Source: Singulisphaera sp. GP187 (GTDB lineage: Bacteria; Planctomycetota; Phycisphaerae; Phycisphaerales; SM1A02). From it: a stretch of 64,000 nt of DNA. Shown here in pieces: positions 57,748 through 64,000 of the stretch (position 1 is its first letter; the number at the start of each line of letters is the position of its first letter). The notes under the pieces were generated by a model. That model was not told the DNA's origin, did no database searches, and was given only the letters and a program-made list of their open reading frames with translations. A program made the translations under genes and the position numbers. The stretch is from the NCBI GenBank assembly GCA_945871915.1, contig CAMBXO010000012.1, forward strand, positions 24,296 to 88,295. Reading direction: 5' to 3'.

Positions 57748-58820
57748 TGCACATTCACCACGGTGCTTGCCGCGACAGGTGAGTGTTGGTGGCTTTGAGA
57801 CTCTGCGTTTTCATCTGAACCGGCTTCATGGCGTTCGCCCCTCGTATCGCGCGAGTCCCGAATTGAAGCAACTCGAAACTCGCCATGATAAATGTTAAAC
57901 CGACCGCCTCGCACGAAACCAATCAACGAGATATTGAATCTCTTGGACAACTCAACCGCCAAACTTGATGGCGCGCCCACCGCAACAATCATTGGCACCC
58001 CGGCCACAAGCGCTTTTTGCACCAGCTCAAAACTAGCGCGACCACTCAGAAATAACAGGTTCTTGGAAAGCGGCAGGTTCCCCGCTAGGAATTGCGCGCC
58101 CAGCAATTTGTCCACGGCGTTGTGGCGGCCGACATCTTCACGCAAACCAAGCAACTCGCCCGATGCATTGAAGAGAGCCGCCGCATGCAAGCCGCCTGTT
58201 TGATCAAACACGGACTGCATCGCGCGTACTTTGTCTTGCATCTCGCAAAGCAGGCTCGACTCAATGTGAAATCCATCATTCACGATCGCACGCGATCCTG
58301 GAACTTCTAACGCATCAAGTGATGCCTTCCCGCACACCCCACAACTACTTGTGGCGTAAAAGTGTCGCTGCAACTTTGGCCACTCCACCGTGGCGTGGTC
58401 CGAAAGACGCACCTTCACAATATTTTGACCGCCATGCGCGACGTGATCGGGGCCGCAACCAATTATTTCAAGAATGTCATTTGGCGAACGCACAACGCCC
58501 TCAGAACAGAGAAATCCCGCCGCCAACTCTGTGTCACAACCCGGCGTGCGCATGGTGATGGAAACGCTCTTGCTTTGGCGCGAGCCGCCGTCAAACCAAT
58601 CAAGACGAATCTCCAGTGGCTCCTCGATCGCAACATGGTCCACGACCTTGCCCATTGCGCCACCCTCCACTCGCGTCATGTGAATTGGCGCGCTTTGGGA
58701 GATCGTTCCCACAACCTTGCCGGCCGAAGGGACTGAAATCTGAACGCATGGAGGCTGTGTGCCACGATGCGATTGATCTGACAGCGGCGGAAGGAAATTT
58801 GGCTGACTTCCTGACTGCAT
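57744..58820 (-). CDS. fdhD: Sulfurtransferase FdhD
   Basis: 358 residues from the ATG at 58820. It transfers sulfur from a cysteine desulfurase to the molybdenum cofactor of formate-dehydrogenase-like enzymes. Seen: VAIEEPLEIRLDW, MRTPGCDTELAAGFLCSEGVV, the reactive SSCGVCGKASLDAL, LREDVGRHNAVDKLLG, LSGRASFELVQKALVAGVPMIVAVGAPSSLAVELSKRFNISLIGFVRGGRFNIY. The C-terminus is extended by a polar tail rich in Ser, His and Glu. A later start at 58679 would give a typical-length protein; TAGGAT seven bases before 58820 favours the longer one. Divergent from moaB/mog; ATGA overlap with the oxidoreductase gene. Confidence 0.92.
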   Translation of the reverse strand: MQSGSQPNFLPPLSDQSHRGTQPPCVQISVPSAGKVVGTISQSAPIHMTRVEGGAMGKVVDHVAIEEPLEIRLDWFDGGSRQSKSVSITMRTPGCDTELAAGFLCSEGVVRSPNDILEIIGCGPDHVAHGGQNIVKVRLSDHATVEWPKLQRHFYATSSCGVCGKASLDALEVPGSRAIVNDGFHIESSLLCEMQDKVRAMQSVFDQTGGLHAAALFNASGELLGLREDVGRHNAVDKLLGAQFLAGNLPLSKNLLFLSGRASFELVQKALVAGVPMIVAVGAPSSLAVELSKRFNISLIGFVRGGRFNIYHGEFRVASIRDSRDTRGERHEAGSDENAESQSHQHSPVAASTVVNVQ

Positions 58821-58827
58821 TGGCGCG

Positions 58828-58833
58828 ATCCTA
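58828..58833 (-). promoter_or_regulatory. TAGGAT seven bases before fdhD: -10 box or Shine-Dalgarno
   Basis: TAGGAT on the reverse strand lies seven bases before the ATG at 58820. The context (GATAGGATCG) is the same as before mrdA. Confidence 0.35.
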
Positions 58834-58858
58834 TCCAATGACAAGGCTTGAACTAACC

Positions 58859-58864
58859 TAACGT
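58859..58864 (+). promoter_or_regulatory. Candidate -10 box (TAACGT) of moaB/mog
   Basis: TAACGT ends six bases before the ATG at 58871, with no Shine-Dalgarno in between. The fdhD start is only 50 bp away on the other strand, so the two genes share a compact divergent control region. Confidence 0.4.
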
Positions 58865-58870
58865 TCACGC

Positions 58871-59380
58871 ATGAGCACCCGTACCCGCGCCGTGATTTTA
58901 ACCGTGAGCGATCGCTGCAGTCGCGGAGAGACCACAGACACTTCTGGGCCTGCACTCGCCTCGCTTGCAGTAAAACATCTCGGTGCGGAGATTGTGCATC
59001 GTGAATGTCTACCGGATGAACTTGACTCGTTGTCCGCGTTCTTTGCAAACTGGTCCGACCCGGCGAAAAAAATCGACCTGATCCTGAGCACCGGTGGAAC
59101 CGGCCTCGCGCCGCGAGACATTACTCCCGAAGCCCTCCGCCGAGTCATGCACCGCGAACACGCGGGTTTGATGGACTTGTCGCGATTGCGCTGCTTGCAA
59201 CACACGCCTCGCACATTTCTCTCTCGCGGCATCGCTGGCACCATTCATCAAACTCTCATTTTGACTTTCCCAGGCTCGCCGCGCGGTTGCTCTGAAATGT
59301 TCCAAGCCATCGCAGACATTTTGCCCCACGCCATTGAAACATTGCGTGGAGAAGTGAAAGACGACGGTCGACCGCTGTGA
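58871..59380 (+). CDS. MoaB/MogA-family molybdopterin adenylyltransferase
   Basis: 169 residues. Family motifs: AVILTVSDRCSRGETTDTSGPAL, LILSTGGTGLAPRDITPEALRRVMHREHAGLMDLSRLRCLQHTPRTFLSRGIAGTI and LTFPGSPRGCSEMFQAIADILPHAIETLRGE. It activates molybdopterin by adenylation before molybdenum insertion. MogA and MoaB types share these motifs; the sequence alone does not decide. Divergent from the fdhD-oxidoreductase-mobA unit, which needs the same cofactor. Confidence 0.92.
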   Translation: MSTRTRAVILTVSDRCSRGETTDTSGPALASLAVKHLGAEIVHRECLPDELDSLSAFFANWSDPAKKIDLILSTGGTGLAPRDITPEALRRVMHREHAGLMDLSRLRCLQHTPRTFLSRGIAGTIHQTLILTFPGSPRGCSEMFQAIADILPHAIETLRGEVKDDGRPL

Positions 59381-59408
59381 GCCACATGATCAAACCCAGA
59401 TTTGGCCA

Positions 59409-59437
59409 TTGCAGCCGTATACTGTGTGTGCTAGAGT
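59409..59437 (+). promoter_or_regulatory. Candidate promoter of the PadR gene
   Basis: TTGCAG at 59409-59414 and TAGAGT at 59432-59437 are 17 bp apart. A strong AAGGAGG follows before the ATG at 59462. A GTATAC palindrome lies in the spacer and could be a binding site for the PadR product. Confidence 0.4.
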
Positions 59438-59461
59438 AAGCGTGTTGCAAGGAGGTTCCAC

Positions 59462-59812
59462 ATGGATCCAATCGAAGGCGAATTTTTGCGCGGCGTCGGA
59501 CCAGTTGCTGTTCTGAAACTTCTCGAGCGAACTCAAATGTATGGCTATGAAATCGTTGAGGCGCTCGAGAGGCGAACCGATGGTGTGCTCGCCATTGGTC
59601 AAAGCACGCTGTATCCAATGCTGTACAACTTGGAGGCAAAAGGCTTTGTCGCTGCTCGCTGGGATGAAACTGGTCCCCGCCCTCGCAAGTATTACCGCTT
59701 GACCGCACGAGGCAAAAAGCGACTCTCGCAAGATTCAATTGCTTGGAGCAAGCTCATCACGGCGATGGGCTCGCTGGGGCTCTCCCAGTACACCCCTGGA
59801 GCCAATGCATGA
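59462..59812 (+). CDS. PadR-family transcriptional regulator
   Basis: 116 residues: a winged-helix repressor. The PadR core is AVLKLLERTQMYGYEIVEALERRTDGVLAIGQSTLYPMLYNLEAKGFVAARWDETGPRPRKYYRLTARGKKRL at residues 17-89, with the recognition helix in STLYPMLYNLEAKG. AAGGAGG gives a strong ribosome-binding site. The stop overlaps the ATG of the membrane protein gene (ATGA); PadR followed by a HAAS-type protein is a common arrangement, so it probably controls this unit. Confidence 0.95.
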   Translation: MDPIEGEFLRGVGPVAVLKLLERTQMYGYEIVEALERRTDGVLAIGQSTLYPMLYNLEAKGFVAARWDETGPRPRKYYRLTARGKKRLSQDSIAWSKLITAMGSLGLSQYTPGANA

Positions 59813-61653
59813 ACAATTTGAATAAGAATGCGGCGAGTGGTTCATCGAACGACCTTCCTCAGAACATTCATGACTTGATCGCGGGGATCGCCAAGAACTC
59901 CAGACTGCGCCGAGCTGAACGTGCCGAGATTGCGCGCGAATTAACCTCTCACTTTCAAGAAGCCCTCGCCGCAGGTCAAACTGCGGAAGATGCCGTTCGG
60001 ACCTACGGCGACGCGCGGGCTTCCTCCCAGACATTGCGAGCGGCGGCGATTGCCAAACGCTCGCCCCTCGATCGCGCATTGGGTCTGACATTCAAATGGA
60101 CGGCGCCCGTGTTTGGCTTGTTCCTCGTGTTGTACCTATGCACCGCCGTGTATATGAGCATGGATGGCCCCAAGGTTTCCTTCGATGCCATCAAACGAAT
60201 TCGCGACTCATTCCCGGTAGCGAACTCGCCTGATCAATTGGCGTGGCCGGCCTACCGCGACGCGCTGGTGCAGATGGGACTGGGAATGGATGATCCGCGT
60301 CGCATGTCACATGGAGTTGTCGCCGCGTGTGACTCACCACGACCGACCGACCCGAATTGGCCCGCCGCGCGAGATTGGACTTCGGACAACCAACTACACA
60401 TCGCCGCCCTGTGCGTAGCCTCCAAACGCCCCATCTTGGGATTTCCAGTCGCCGTTGCAGCAAGCGATGCCGACGCTGCCCTACTTGGAAAGGAATTCCA
60501 GGAGTCAACCAAGCTTTCCGCGGCCAAAGATCACACTGCGTTGACTGAGTTTCCAGCGTTTGAATTGCTCTTACCGCCATTGGCCGTGTTCCGCAAAGCG
60601 ACCAACATTCTGGCCACCGACATGTTGCAGGCACTCGAGCAGGAAGATGGCGAACGCGCCACGCGTGATGCGGAGGCAATGATCGCGATTTCGATTCACG
60701 TGCAAGAAGGTCGCATCTTGATCGGAGACCTTGTTGGAATGGCGATTCGATCGAAGGCGGTCAACAACATCATCATGGCGCTTGAATGGAAACCGAGTGC
60801 ATGGAGCGATGCCCAACTGGCTCGTTTGCAAACCGCGCTACGCTCTGTGCCGCCGAAATTAGAGCACGTTGATTTCACAAGCGAGCAATTGATGTTTGAG
60901 GACGTGGTGCAGCGCCTGTATACAGATGACGGAAATGGTGACGGTCGATTTGCGCCGCAATGGAAGCAACTTCAATTTCTTCAATTTGTGGAAAGCGTTT
61001 CGAGTGGCGACAACATCCGCAATCGAGTGAACGACCGTTTGACTTTGGCTGCCACGTTCCTGAGCAACCCGCTGGCCGCCTTTGCTGTGGCCACCCGCAA
61101 AGACGCGATCAATCATTACATGGCATCGATGATGCGCCTGGAGATCGGGCTTGACGGTTCTCTGAGCGACGCCAACACGGCGATGGCGAAGGTGGACCAA
61201 GACTTCCAAGACAACATGCACGAACAAGGAACGAGGTACTTCTTGGAAAATTTGTTGATGCCCGCGATGGCGAAAGCATCATTTCAATTTCGCCTTGACA
61301 AAGCCATTCGAGACGCCTGCGTGGTCTCGATCGCTGCCGAGTTATTTCACCGCGCACACGGCACGTGGCCCGTGAACGCGGCGGACTTGGCACCACTCTG
61401 CGGTGGCGCGTCGCCAAAGGATCCGTGGAGCGGCAATCCAATCGCCATGGAAACGGATGCGAACGGATTTCGAATGTGGTCGGTTGGGCGAAATGGCGTG
61501 AACGAACTTGGCGGGCTTGAACAGTCCACCGAAGCCTCGACATCCTTGGATTGGGTCTGGCTTGCGCCTCGCGGAAACTTGGATCGATGGATGGCAAAAC
61601 CCTCTATCACTCGCAACGCATCAACACAATCACCGCAAGAGGCCAACCACTGA
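59809..61653 (+). CDS. HAAS-type N-terminal domain membrane protein
   Basis: 614 residues. Residues 20-85 (NIHDLIAGIAKNSRLRRAERAEIARELTSHFQEALAAGQTAEDAVRTYGDARASSQTLRAA) match the helical HAAS/DUF1700-like signalling segment found in PadR partners. One membrane helix follows (PVFGLFLVLYLCTAVYM, about 103-119). The large remaining part is extracytoplasmic, mainly helical, with a terminal domain that looks like planctomycete type II-secretion-like end domains (GTWPVNAADLAPLCGGASPKDPWSGNPI, then FRMWSVGRNGVNELGG). Function unknown; control by PadR through the overlapped operon is likely. Confidence 0.85.
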   Translation: MNNLNKNAASGSSNDLPQNIHDLIAGIAKNSRLRRAERAEIARELTSHFQEALAAGQTAEDAVRTYGDARASSQTLRAAAIAKRSPLDRALGLTFKWTAPVFGLFLVLYLCTAVYMSMDGPKVSFDAIKRIRDSFPVANSPDQLAWPAYRDALVQMGLGMDDPRRMSHGVVAACDSPRPTDPNWPAARDWTSDNQLHIAALCVASKRPILGFPVAVAASDADAALLGKEFQESTKLSAAKDHTALTEFPAFELLLPPLAVFRKATNILATDMLQALEQEDGERATRDAEAMIAISIHVQEGRILIGDLVGMAIRSKAVNNIIMALEWKPSAWSDAQLARLQTALRSVPPKLEHVDFTSEQLMFEDVVQRLYTDDGNGDGRFAPQWKQLQFLQFVESVSSGDNIRNRVNDRLTLAATFLSNPLAAFAVATRKDAINHYMASMMRLEIGLDGSLSDANTAMAKVDQDFQDNMHEQGTRYFLENLLMPAMAKASFQFRLDKAIRDACVVSIAAELFHRAHGTWPVNAADLAPLCGGASPKDPWSGNPIAMETDANGFRMWSVGRNGVNELGGLEQSTEASTSLDWVWLAPRGNLDRWMAKPSITRNASTQSPQEANH

Positions 61654-61678
61654 TGTGCAGAAGAACGCTTGGGCTTGA

Positions 61679-62893
61679 TTAGCGAGTCTTCAAGTAGGCA
61701 ATCAACTGATCTCGTTGCAGGCTGGAGAGTGACACCGGCGGCATGGTGGTTCCATATCCCTGAACGATCTTGGCCTGCGGTCGGTCAATTGACTCCCGCA
61801 GATACGCCTCATCGGCGAGCACCGTTGCGCCATTGTTCAGTGTGACCGTGGAATTGAAAATTTTCGCAAGATCCGGCCCAAGTTGCGCCGAGCCCACTTG
61901 GTGGCACACCGCGCAACCCTGACTTACAAACACTTTCCCGCCAATTTGAGCCTCAGTCAATCCAACATCTGACGTGGTGGACGGCAACACCAGCAGTCCC
62001 TTGATCATGCCGCATGCAAGCAGCACAACCACGAACACCATCACGAGCCATCCCTTGAAGACAGAGCGAACATTCATCAAATATTTCACCAGCATCAACG
62101 CAACCACAATCACTCCAAGAATGGGCACCAGCCAATCCGCGCTGATCAGTTGCGGAAAGTGCGCACTGAGCATGATGAACAGCACCGGAAAGGTCATGTA
62201 ATGATTGTGCATCGATCGCATCTTGGCCTGTTTGCCAAGTTCCAAATCGTGCGGCTGGCCTGCCACAAGTGCAGCCATGAATCGCCTCTGGTTCTTGATG
62301 ATGTGAAAGAACACATTGGCGGTCATCGACGATCCCACCATCACACCCACCTGCAAATAAACGGCCCGACCGTTGAAGCACTGGTTGTACATCACTGCAA
62401 GTCCCATCAGCAGCACAAAGCAAAGAAACGCGGCCAGCGGCGCTTCCTTCTTCATGGGGCTGCGCCAAATCGAGTCATACAGCAACCACCACACCAGAAT
62501 TCCGCCAACACTCAGGCCGATCGCTCCCATTCCAGTCAGGCTCGACTTCGTTGAATCAAGCAGCGGCGCACCGCCATGAATGTAGAAAACGCTCATCAAC
62601 AGCAACATGCCGCTGATCCATGTGGTGTAACTCTGCCACTTGAACCAGTGCAATGTGGCCGGAATGGCACCGGGGTCCATGATTCGTTTTTGCAAGTGAA
62701 AAACGCCACCGCCGTGAAGCATGTCCAAGGAGCCAAGTAAGCCCTTGTCCGAACGCTCCTGCCCTTCTCGAACGGGAATGAGATTCAATTCCATCCACGT
62801 AAACAGAATCGAGTTTCCAATCCACATGATGGATGCCAGAACATGGACGAAGCGAAAAACGACACTCAACCAGCCAGCGACTTCGGATTCCAT
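61679..62893 (-). CDS. PuuD-like urate oxidase with C-terminal cytochrome c domain
   Basis: 404 residues. The N-terminal integral-membrane part (about eight helices) matches the urate oxidase N-terminal domain: FRFVHVLASIMWIGNSILFTWMELNLIP, MLHGGGVFHLQKRIMDPGAIPATLHWFKWQSYTTWISGMLLL, and MHNHYMTFPVLFIMLSAHFP. The C-terminal ~100 residues hold a cytochrome c domain with QGCAVCHQVGSAQLGPDL (CxxCH) and a distal Met in GTTMPPV. Known members oxidise urate to 5-hydroxyisourate and pass electrons to the haem. Maturation would need the ResB-CcsA protein of this window. No other purine gene is near. TAGGAT lies six bases before the ATG. Confidence 0.88.
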   Translation of the reverse strand: MESEVAGWLSVVFRFVHVLASIMWIGNSILFTWMELNLIPVREGQERSDKGLLGSLDMLHGGGVFHLQKRIMDPGAIPATLHWFKWQSYTTWISGMLLLMSVFYIHGGAPLLDSTKSSLTGMGAIGLSVGGILVWWLLYDSIWRSPMKKEAPLAAFLCFVLLMGLAVMYNQCFNGRAVYLQVGVMVGSSMTANVFFHIIKNQRRFMAALVAGQPHDLELGKQAKMRSMHNHYMTFPVLFIMLSAHFPQLISADWLVPILGVIVVALMLVKYLMNVRSVFKGWLVMVFVVVLLACGMIKGLLVLPSTTSDVGLTEAQIGGKVFVSQGCAVCHQVGSAQLGPDLAKIFNSTVTLNNGATVLADEAYLRESIDRPQAKIVQGYGTTMPPVSLSSLQRDQLIAYLKTR

Positions 62894-62899
62894 GAGGAA

Positions 62900-62905
62900 A
62901 TCCTA
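62900..62905 (-). promoter_or_regulatory. TAGGAT six bases before the urate oxidase-like gene
   Basis: TAGGAT with six intervening bases to the ATG at 62893, almost identical to the def site. Either a leaderless -10 box or an AGGA Shine-Dalgarno. Confidence 0.35.
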
Positions 62906-62982
62906 ACCACAAAGTGCGCATCCCAACGGACCGCCTTGCGTGATCCGCTTCCAAGGCGCGCCAACTTTGCCATCATGGAGGG

Positions 62983-63966
62983 GTGGACACACCGATACCT
63001 TCAATCATCGCTCCTGGAGCAGAAAGACTTCTGCGGCCTACCACATGGATGAGCGTCTTGATTCGCGAACTTGCACGAACTCCCGGTCGCTTGCAATCCA
63101 CACTACGGGCGACCATCGCAGTCATGGTGGCCCTGATCTTGGCGGTCATAGTCGCGCAACCGGCATTTATCTGGTGCCCTGTTGTCGCGATGACCGAGAG
63201 CACGCCCGGAACGGTCCATTCACCAAGCTTATTGCTGCGTCGCCTACTGTCTTCGCTGCTCTGTGCGCTGTACGGCATTGCGGTGGTCTCCATCTTCCCG
63301 CAGTCACCGCTGGCACTGTGGATCGGGATTCTTGCAGGTACATGGATTCTTCTTTATCTCTGCCATGTATTACCGGTGGGTGCGTCAGGAATGCGAGTCG
63401 CGATTTGGACGATTGGTCCAATGTTTTCGGTACCGCTCTCTGATCCAGCCGGCTACGAAGTCACGGCTCTTTTGTCTTGGATGGGTGTCGGATCCGGTGC
63501 CATCATCGCTTATGCGTGCGCTCTTTTGGTGTTTCGAGGATCGGAAACCCACCGCGCACGATTTGCAAGTGATCGCCTTCTCGAAGAATCCGCTGCACGC
63601 CTCCGTGCGTTTGTTGCTGCACATGAGTCTCCGGATGAACCGAGCGAACCAACGGGCGATCGTTTGGAACCCGCATCTCCGTCGGTCCTGGCGCACATTG
63701 CCGTGCTGTCAGATGCGATTGCAACGTATGCCGTTCGAGAGACGATGTTTCCAGAACTTGTTCCTCTCACACGCATCGCCTCGTTTTCGGATTCTGTTGT
63801 GGTTGCCTTCATGACGATGGCAAGGAGTGATCCCAATCGCGGTGACGCTCGCCCGGTCCCTTGGCAACCTGATCGTCGATCTTCTGCTCCAACTCAGACA
63901 ACTCGCTCTCCCATAATTCCGATCGCGAGCGACAACCAACAAAGAGGGCGGATGCCAAGAGGATGA
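62983..63966 (+). CDS. FUSC-like membrane protein
   Basis: 327 residues. The N-terminal two-thirds has about five membrane helices (TLRATIAVMVALILAVIVAQPAFIW, LLSSLLCALYGIAVVSIF, LALWIGILAGTWILLYLCHVL, GVGSGAIIAYACALLVF), arranged like the fusaric acid resistance (FUSC) efflux family, then a soluble helical part. The final ~50 residues (WQPDRRSSAPTQTTRSPII) look non-native and overlap a better-looking frame on the other strand. The start is uncertain (GTG 62983 or ATG 63049). A short FUSC relative or a gene truncated at its 3' end are both possible. Confidence 0.65.
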   Translation: MDTPIPSIIAPGAERLLRPTTWMSVLIRELARTPGRLQSTLRATIAVMVALILAVIVAQPAFIWCPVVAMTESTPGTVHSPSLLLRRLLSSLLCALYGIAVVSIFPQSPLALWIGILAGTWILLYLCHVLPVGASGMRVAIWTIGPMFSVPLSDPAGYEVTALLSWMGVGSGAIIAYACALLVFRGSETHRARFASDRLLEESAARLRAFVAAHESPDEPSEPTGDRLEPASPSVLAHIAVLSDAIATYAVRETMFPELVPLTRIASFSDSVVVAFMTMARSDPNRGDARPVPWQPDRRSSAPTQTTRSPIIPIASDNQQRGRMPRG

Positions 63967-64000
63967 CGGTGATTCGAGTGATGTTCGGGACTATACATCC
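63809..64000 (-). CDS. Small lipoprotein, C-terminal part (runs off window)
   Basis: Read on the reverse strand: a hydrophobic segment (ITVILLASALFVGC) ending in a lipobox cysteine, then RSRSELWESELSELEQKIDDQVAKG, a likely coiled coil, and the stop at 63809. About 63 residues are visible without a start codon, so translation begins beyond base 64000. Signal and coiled coil make it more gene-like than the overlapping tail of the FUSC-like frame. Function unknown. The two cannot both be free of constraint over the 158 shared bases. Confidence 0.5.
   Translation of the reverse strand, partial: GCIVPNITRITVILLASALFVGCRSRSELWESELSELEQKIDDQVAKGPGERHRDWDHSLPSS

Overview
The window reads as an ordinary chromosomal segment of a Gram-negative bacterium, most likely a planctomycete and probably of the Phycisphaerae type. 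The pointers are a DUF1800/DUF1501 gene pair, a single-chain ResB-CcsA cytochrome c synthase, several lipoproteins and secreted proteins of planctomycete flavour, a meso-diaminopimelate peptidoglycan pathway (mraY, murF, murE, mrdA, rodA) and an LPS gene (kdsB). This placement is inference from gene content; no rRNA is present. Genes are densely packed, often with 4-bp ATGA overlaps. No insertion sequence, integrase, CRISPR array or prophage was seen.

Layout. 1-10.6 kb: 5' part of speA, an Hsp70, two small envelope proteins, pheT with a cyclodeaminase and an alpha/beta hydrolase, a secreted protein of unknown function and an HtrA-like protease. 10.6-25.9 kb: a VCBS/FG-GAP protein, the ResB-CcsA fusion, a lipoprotein cyclophilin, ligA with a cysteine-free FmdB-like protein and a sugar isomerase, a DUF4442 thioesterase-like protein, a membrane protein and the DUF1800/DUF1501 pair. 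25.9-47.2 kb: housekeeping genes: a DinG helicase, mrdA-rodA-rsmG, ychF, murE-murF-mraY, def-fmt-queA, a TPR protein with kdsB, an M1 aminopeptidase with HEAT-like repeats, and pyrG. 47.2-53.3 kb: a CAU-anticodon tRNA, a repeat-bearing spacer and an unusual cluster: unknown protein, AAA+ (MoxR-like) ATPase, unknown protein, DUF2201-type metallopeptidase/vWA protein and a divergent S-adenosylmethionine synthetase, the last four in overlapping reading frames. 53.3-64 kb: an organophosphate-type MFS transporter, a molybdoenzyme unit (fdhD, YdeP-type oxidoreductase, mobA, with divergent moaB/mog), a PadR regulator with a HAAS-type membrane protein, a PuuD-like urate oxidase, a FUSC-like membrane protein and, on the opposite strand, a truncated small lipoprotein.

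Two things stand out. The first is the four-gene AAA+/vWA-protease/MAT-like operon with a perfect inverted repeat over its ribosome-binding site; I do not recognise it as a described system. The second is a recurrent TAnnnT hexamer placed 5-9 nt before the start codon of about sixteen genes that head transcription units (usually exactly 6 nt). This is the geometry of a -10 box feeding a leaderless mRNA, whereas many genes inside units carry ordinary AGGA-type Shine-Dalgarno sites. I used this pattern to help choose several start codons.
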